A DNA stretch of 38,926 nucleotides from Candidatus Zambryskiibacteriota bacterium (GTDB taxonomy: Bacteria > Patescibacteriota > Minisyncoccia > Phycocordibacterales > DATDWN01), in contig JAPLZX010000011.1 of assembly GCA_026394815.1 (NCBI GenBank), positions 20,177-59,102 on the forward strand, read 5' to 3'. This document shows positions 35,679-38,926 of the stretch, piece by piece. The notes beneath the pieces are model-generated. The model was not told where the DNA came from and searched no databases. It was given only the letters and a program-made list of their open reading frames with translations. Position 1 is the stretch's first letter. Every line of letters begins with the position of its first letter. The translations under genes and the position numbers were made by a program.

Positions 35679-36380
35679 AGCATCAATAATAGGTTTCAAA
35701 CTTTCATATGGCACAGCCCCCCCTGTGATTGGTGTCTTTGTTCCATCTTTTGAAATGATTACTGAATATGGGGTTCCTTGTGCTCCTGCGTTTTGTGCAT
35801 CTTGAACACTCGCTTCTATTTTTGCTGCATATTTACCACTGGATAAACAAGTATTGAATGCTGTTACATCAAGACCCACAGCTTTTGCCATTTTTGGAAG
35901 TTCTGCTGGGTCGAGTGAATTATTTGAGTTTGTTGTTTGGTAAAGTAAATTAGTATATTCCCAGAATTTTTCTCCACTACCAAGTTCATTTGCGCACTCC
36001 ATTGCTTCTGATTCTTTACGTGCTTTTGGGTGATTTGAATCTATAGGAAAATGTCTATAAACCCAGGCAACCCTACCATCCTTACCATACTCATTCATTA
36101 CTCTTTGTAATGTATTATGAAATACTTTACAATAAGGACATTCAGTATCTGAATATTCTACTATTATTAAATCTGCATTTGGGTTTCCTAGGATATGATC
36201 ATCTGCAGATACAGGTTTCATACCAACATTAGTATTCACAATGGGAGCATTATTCACGGCTTTAATGGGGGCTTTTACATTTGAATAATACAAAGCTCCA
36301 GCTATTAAAGCTCCAGATATTACAACAGCTATTGGTACTGACAATTTTTCCATATTCATCCCGTTTAGAAGTGGAGTCAT
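35667..36380 (-). CDS. DsbA-like thioredoxin-fold protein, membrane anchored
   Basis: The 237 residues have a short N-terminus, one hydrophobic segment (about 13-34), a linker and a thioredoxin/DsbA domain (about 55-235). The active site is CPYC in TECPYCKVFH (near 78-84), HFPID and the cis-proline in AQGTPYSVII (near 202). It probably oxidises or isomerises disulfides outside the membrane. In-frame starts at 36359 and 36353 are possible; I kept 36380 but no promoter or ribosome site decides this. The gene is convergent with the UvrD fusion (12-base overlap) and divergent from uppP, with an inverted repeat around the start region. Confidence 0.88.
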   Translation of the reverse strand: MTPLLNGMNMEKLSVPIAVVISGALIAGALYYSNVKAPIKAVNNAPIVNTNVGMKPVSADDHILGNPNADLIIVEYSDTECPYCKVFHNTLQRVMNEYGKDGRVAWVYRHFPIDSNHPKARKESEAMECANELGSGEKFWEYTNLLYQTTNSNNSLDPAELPKMAKAVGLDVTAFNTCLSSGKYAAKIEASVQDAQNAGAQGTPYSVIISKDGTKTPITGGAVPYESLKPIIDALLQ

Positions 36381-36485
36381 ATTTCATTTTGACCCAACTT
36401 AAATTAAATTTCTAATAAAACTTATCTTTATATGAACCACGTAGACTTCTAACGGGATTCATATTTTTTAATTACGTTTCCGTGT

Positions 36486-36491
36486 TAATAT
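36486..36491 (+). promoter_or_regulatory. Putative -10 of uppP
   Basis: TAATAT ends 8 bases before ATG 36500; an alternative TACTAT (36494-36499) adjoins the ATG. No -35 is clear. Confidence 0.35.
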
Positions 36492-36499
36492 TGTACTAT

Positions 36500-37252
36500 A
36501 TGACATATTTTGTGGCAATGATACTAGGTTTTGTTGAGGGGGCAACAGAATTTATACCAATTTCATCCTCTGGACACCTTATAATCTTTCGTCAAATATT
36601 GGGTGCAAATAATTTTAACAGTTTAGCTTTTGATGCAGTACTTCAGCTTTCTGCTGCATTAGCACTTTTTGTCTATTTTTGGAAGGATGTTTTAAGTTTA
36701 AAAGAAAATAAGACACTACTCTATACTATTTTAGTCGGAACAATTCCAGCAATTATTTTTGGATTATTGCTTGAGAATTGGATGGGGACTATTTTTCGTA
36801 ATACAGAACTCGTGGCGTTAACTCTGATTCTTGGTAGTGTTTTATTTTGGTATGCAGAAAAAGTAGCCAAACAAGATAAGGTAGTTACTTTGGGTAGGGG
36901 AATAATAATTGGGTTTTTTCAATGTCTTGCTTTAGTACCGGGAGTGTCCCGTTCCGGCGCCACTATCTCTGGAGGACTTATCACTGGGCTTAACAAAGAT
37001 GAAGCTGTGCGTTTTAGTTTCCTACTTTCTCTACCAATACTATTTGGAGCTGGTTTGAAAAAAGTTTTCGAAGTTCGTCAAGAATTATTTTCTGTAGATT
37101 TTGGCTTACCACTTTTTTTAGGATGTATTACGGCTTTTATCACAGGACTTATAGCAATTAATTTTCTTATAAAATATCTCAAGACCCACAGTCTAAAATT
37201 ATTTATCTGGTATAGAGTAGTTTTAGCAATAATTATATTTTTGGTTTTTTAA
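36500..37252 (+). CDS. uppP: Undecaprenyl-diphosphatase
   Basis: UppP (BacA) recycles undecaprenyl diphosphate for cell wall synthesis in the cytoplasmic membrane. The 250 residues have about seven or eight hydrophobic segments and the two family signatures, EGATEFIPISSSGHLII (near 13-29) and PGVSRSGATISGGLITGL (near 151-168). I chose ATG 36500 (MTYFVAMILGFVEG) as the family starts like this; a GTG at 36482 is in frame but adds odd residues. The gene is divergent from the dsbA-like gene. No terminator is clear after the stop. Confidence 0.93.
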   Translation: MTYFVAMILGFVEGATEFIPISSSGHLIIFRQILGANNFNSLAFDAVLQLSAALALFVYFWKDVLSLKENKTLLYTILVGTIPAIIFGLLLENWMGTIFRNTELVALTLILGSVLFWYAEKVAKQDKVVTLGRGIIIGFFQCLALVPGVSRSGATISGGLITGLNKDEAVRFSFLLSLPILFGAGLKKVFEVRQELFSVDFGLPLFLGCITAFITGLIAINFLIKYLKTHSLKLFIWYRVVLAIIIFLVF

Positions 37253-37628
37253 ATAGTTGCACCATTATGAAGGGGTAGACAAAATAGTTTTTTGTATTCT
37301 ATTGTTTTTTCTAAGGGTCTATAAATTACCAACTTTTTGATTAACTTTTTTAAATTTTATTTCTAGATTTCTCTGGTTATAACAATTTTAAGATTCCAAA
37401 TTTTGTAAATTTTATAGCTACTTGAGATAAGGGGGAAGTCCTCATTTCTTATTTTTATTATAGTCGTTAAAGGATCTTTAAAAGACCAAAAATGAAAATT
37501 ATCTTGAGTTAGTACAATTATAAACCTTAATAAAGTTTCATAATAATTAATAAGAAAATTTCAAGTTTATTTGTTTTTTAACCTATAAATCAAAAAAGCT
37601 TTAAATAAATTAGTACGAACTAAATACA
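37253..37628. other. AT-rich gap after uppP
   Basis: About 375 bases without any convincing open frame, promoter or hairpin. It is very A+T-rich with stop codons in all frames. I see nothing identifiable here. Confidence 0.5.
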
Positions 37629-37805
37629 TTAAAACCAGATGATTAATAGGTAATTTATAACTATTTCCTTGAGATTAAATCCTACTACTTTTTCTGAACA
37701 TTTTTTCAGGTCTTTTTCTTTATAAGAAAAATCTCTCGTAATTTCCCAAAATATTGCTTCGTCTTTTTCATGACGGATAGACAACAAATTGAGTATTATC
37801 CACAT
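37629..37805 (-). CDS. Short ORF, possibly a remnant
   Basis: A 58-residue frame from ATG 37805 to TAA 37629-37631 in the long gap before the HTH membrane protein. The middle part, RHEKDEAIFWEITRDFSYKEKD, looks protein-like (charged, balanced), while the ends are hydrophobic. There is no Shine-Dalgarno or clear -10. It could be a decayed gene fragment or chance. The start region overlaps the DnaA box and the inverted repeat at 37796-37836. Confidence 0.25.
   Translation of the reverse strand: MWIILNLLSIRHEKDEAIFWEITRDFSYKEKDLKKCSEKVVGFNLKEIVINYLLIIWF
37796..37804 (+). promoter_or_regulatory. Perfect DnaA box before the HTH membrane protein
   Basis: TTATCCACA, exact consensus, about 45 bases upstream of the ATG at 37849 and immediately left of the inverted repeat. 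Confidence 0.45.
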
Positions 37806-37836
37806 ATTTTTGTGTTTTTATATGAACACAAAATAT
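37804..37836. repeat. Inverted repeat in the promoter of the HTH membrane protein
   Basis: ATATTTTTGTGT (37804-37815) and ACACAAAATAT (37826-37836) are inverted copies with one extra T. The right arm ends at the TATAAT (37836-37841). It is a candidate operator. Confidence 0.45.
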
Positions 37837-37841
37837 ATAAT
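37836..37841 (+). promoter_or_regulatory. -10 of the HTH membrane protein (leaderless start)
   Basis: TATAAT ends 7 bases before ATG 37849, the same layout as dnaE and rpsP. Confidence 0.5.
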
Positions 37842-37848
37842 TATCTCA

Positions 37849-38926
37849 ATGAGTTCTGATCTATTTTTTGAAAATAAAAAATATATTTCAGTTAAAAAAG
37901 CCCATCTCTTGACGGGCTATTCAAAAGACCACATTAGTAAACTTTGTCGGCTTGATATTGTTGCATCAAAAAAAATAGGTCAGATTTGGTATGTCGGTGA
38001 AGAATCAATTCTCAAACATAAAGGTTCGTCTGTTTCTAATAATTTCCTTAAAATTGAAGACAGGTATATTTCAGTTAAAGAGGCGAGTCTCTTAACTGGC
38101 TATGCCAAAGATTATATAAGCAAACTTTGTCGACAACAGTTAGTGGTTTCTAAGATGATTGGTCGAGCTTGGTTTGTGGATGAGGAATCGATTTTAAAAT
38201 ATAAAAATGCTCCAACCAACTTTAATTTTTCACAAAATCTTAATGGACGAAAAAAAGAAGAAAAAGTTTTAGTTGAAAAATCTATTGTTGCCAAATCCCC
38301 AAAAGTAAAACATTCTAAACCTTCAGCTTTTAAATATTTCCATATCAATCTACCGAGAGTAATCACTCCTGTTCTAGTTGTTCTTCTTGTCCTAACCACC
38401 TTCTTTCTAAAAAACATCTCTCCAGTAGAAACCACATATCAAGCACTGAATGAAATAGTTGATTATTACAGCACAAAGCTAGGACAACAATACAACAATC
38501 TAGGTAATGTAATTATCAGAGAAACATCAACTCTCCTAAACAACCCAGCACTCTATCTAGTACAGAACCTAAAGTCTCTGTCAGAGAAAGAAGTAAATCT
38601 AGTAAAAACAATTAACACAAAATCTGTAGAATTAACATTAAACACTCCCAGAAGAATATTCTCATTCATCTCCGACTCTCTGAATGGAATAACAGATGCA
38701 AGAAATCTAACAGCTAATGTCATCACTTCACTTAATCCTTTTGACCAAGCAGGAGTACTGGTCTACCAGAAAATAAATAATTTGATTGATAACCTGCTCT
38801 ATCAACCAACATCTAGATTATTTACCACATCTGAAATTGTTACACCGACAGTTGTTAAACCAAAAGTTGTTGTACCTGAAGTACCCAAAGTCATTGTTCA
38901 AAAAGAAATCACTCCTCCTGCTCAAA
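37849..38926 (+). CDS. Membrane protein with two N-terminal helix-turn-helix repeats (partial)
   Basis: The frame runs off the window (at least 359 residues). Two copies of one helix-turn-helix module lie at about 11-57 and 70-117: YISVKKAHLLTGYSKDHISK with IGQIWYVGEESILKHK, and YISVKEASLLTGYAKDYISK with IGRAWFVDEESILKYK. Both resemble the excisionase/MerR-type domain. A basic linker follows, then one transmembrane helix (about 170-188, VITPVLVVLLVLTTFFLKN), then a long helical/Thr-rich part presumably outside the cell, ending in Pro/Val-rich repeats. Such a DNA-binding head on a surface protein suggests a membrane-tethered regulator or chromosome anchor. I chose 37849 because of the TATAAT spacing; ATG 37822 is in frame. 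Confidence 0.8.
   Translation, partial: MSSDLFFENKKYISVKKAHLLTGYSKDHISKLCRLDIVASKKIGQIWYVGEESILKHKGSSVSNNFLKIEDRYISVKEASLLTGYAKDYISKLCRQQLVVSKMIGRAWFVDEESILKYKNAPTNFNFSQNLNGRKKEEKVLVEKSIVAKSPKVKHSKPSAFKYFHINLPRVITPVLVVLLVLTTFFLKNISPVETTYQALNEIVDYYSTKLGQQYNNLGNVIIRETSTLLNNPALYLVQNLKSLSEKEVNLVKTINTKSVELTLNTPRRIFSFISDSLNGITDARNLTANVITSLNPFDQAGVLVYQKINNLIDNLLYQPTSRLFTTSEIVTPTVVKPKVVVPEVPKVIVQKEITPPAQ

Overview
The window is about 39 kb of AT-rich bacterial DNA (roughly one third G+C by eye) and is almost fully coding. Genes are compact and often shorter than usual for their families: the threonyl-tRNA synthetase lacks its TGS domain, SMC is 753 residues with no visible hinge, and RNase R is 649 residues. 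Many carry only essential functions. This style, with NusB fused to a Nudix domain and a start-of-gene architecture that is mostly leaderless, suggests a candidate phylum radiation (Patescibacteria, Parcubacteria-like) genome. That placement is an inference. TGA is used as a normal stop codon, so the TGA=Gly code of Gracilibacteria/SR1 is excluded.

Layout. 1-5865: tail of gyrB, then on the minus strand pspC-like, thrS and dnaE. 6276-11124: rnhB, rpmF, nusB-Nudix, rnc, smc. 11614-13563: rnr (minus). 14007-17096: rpsP, khpA, trmD and a two-gene ABC exporter. 17691-21944: a Pif1-like helicase, a CapA-like phosphoesterase, and a LexA-controlled operon (70-aa protein, lexA, 131-aa protein, DUF167). 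21945-29223: a structured leader or small RNA, then rpoB and rpoC. 29328-32318: dnaG and rpoD. 32724-38926: UvrD-nuclease fusion, a DsbA-like thioredoxin (minus), uppP, a long AT-rich gap, and the 5' part of a membrane protein with two helix-turn-helix repeats. The core theme is information processing: replication, transcription, RNA turnover, translation and SOS control.

The most unusual signal is a set of six short genes (2415, 5956, 11575 minus, 13651, 17617 minus, 32447). They sit one by one in the gaps between core genes. They are clearly richer in G+C than their neighbours (about 43-57% in the 60-base lines I counted, against about 27% in a line of rnhB). Most have their own promoter and intrinsic terminator, and four have a perfect AGGAGGT Shine-Dalgarno. 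Core genes instead lack a Shine-Dalgarno and repeatedly have a -10 hexamer 6-9 bases before the ATG, which predicts leaderless mRNAs. The window therefore shows two different modes of translation initiation, and the six genes look like moron-style insertions or a dispersed family.

Other points: single-T deletions break rpoC and split dnaG; a LexA box (GAAC-N4-GTTC) lies inside the lexA operon promoter; three perfect DnaA boxes lie in intergenic regions; and a candidate ~220-nt RNA with its own promoter and terminator precedes rpoB. I found no tRNA, rRNA, CRISPR array, insertion sequence or prophage.
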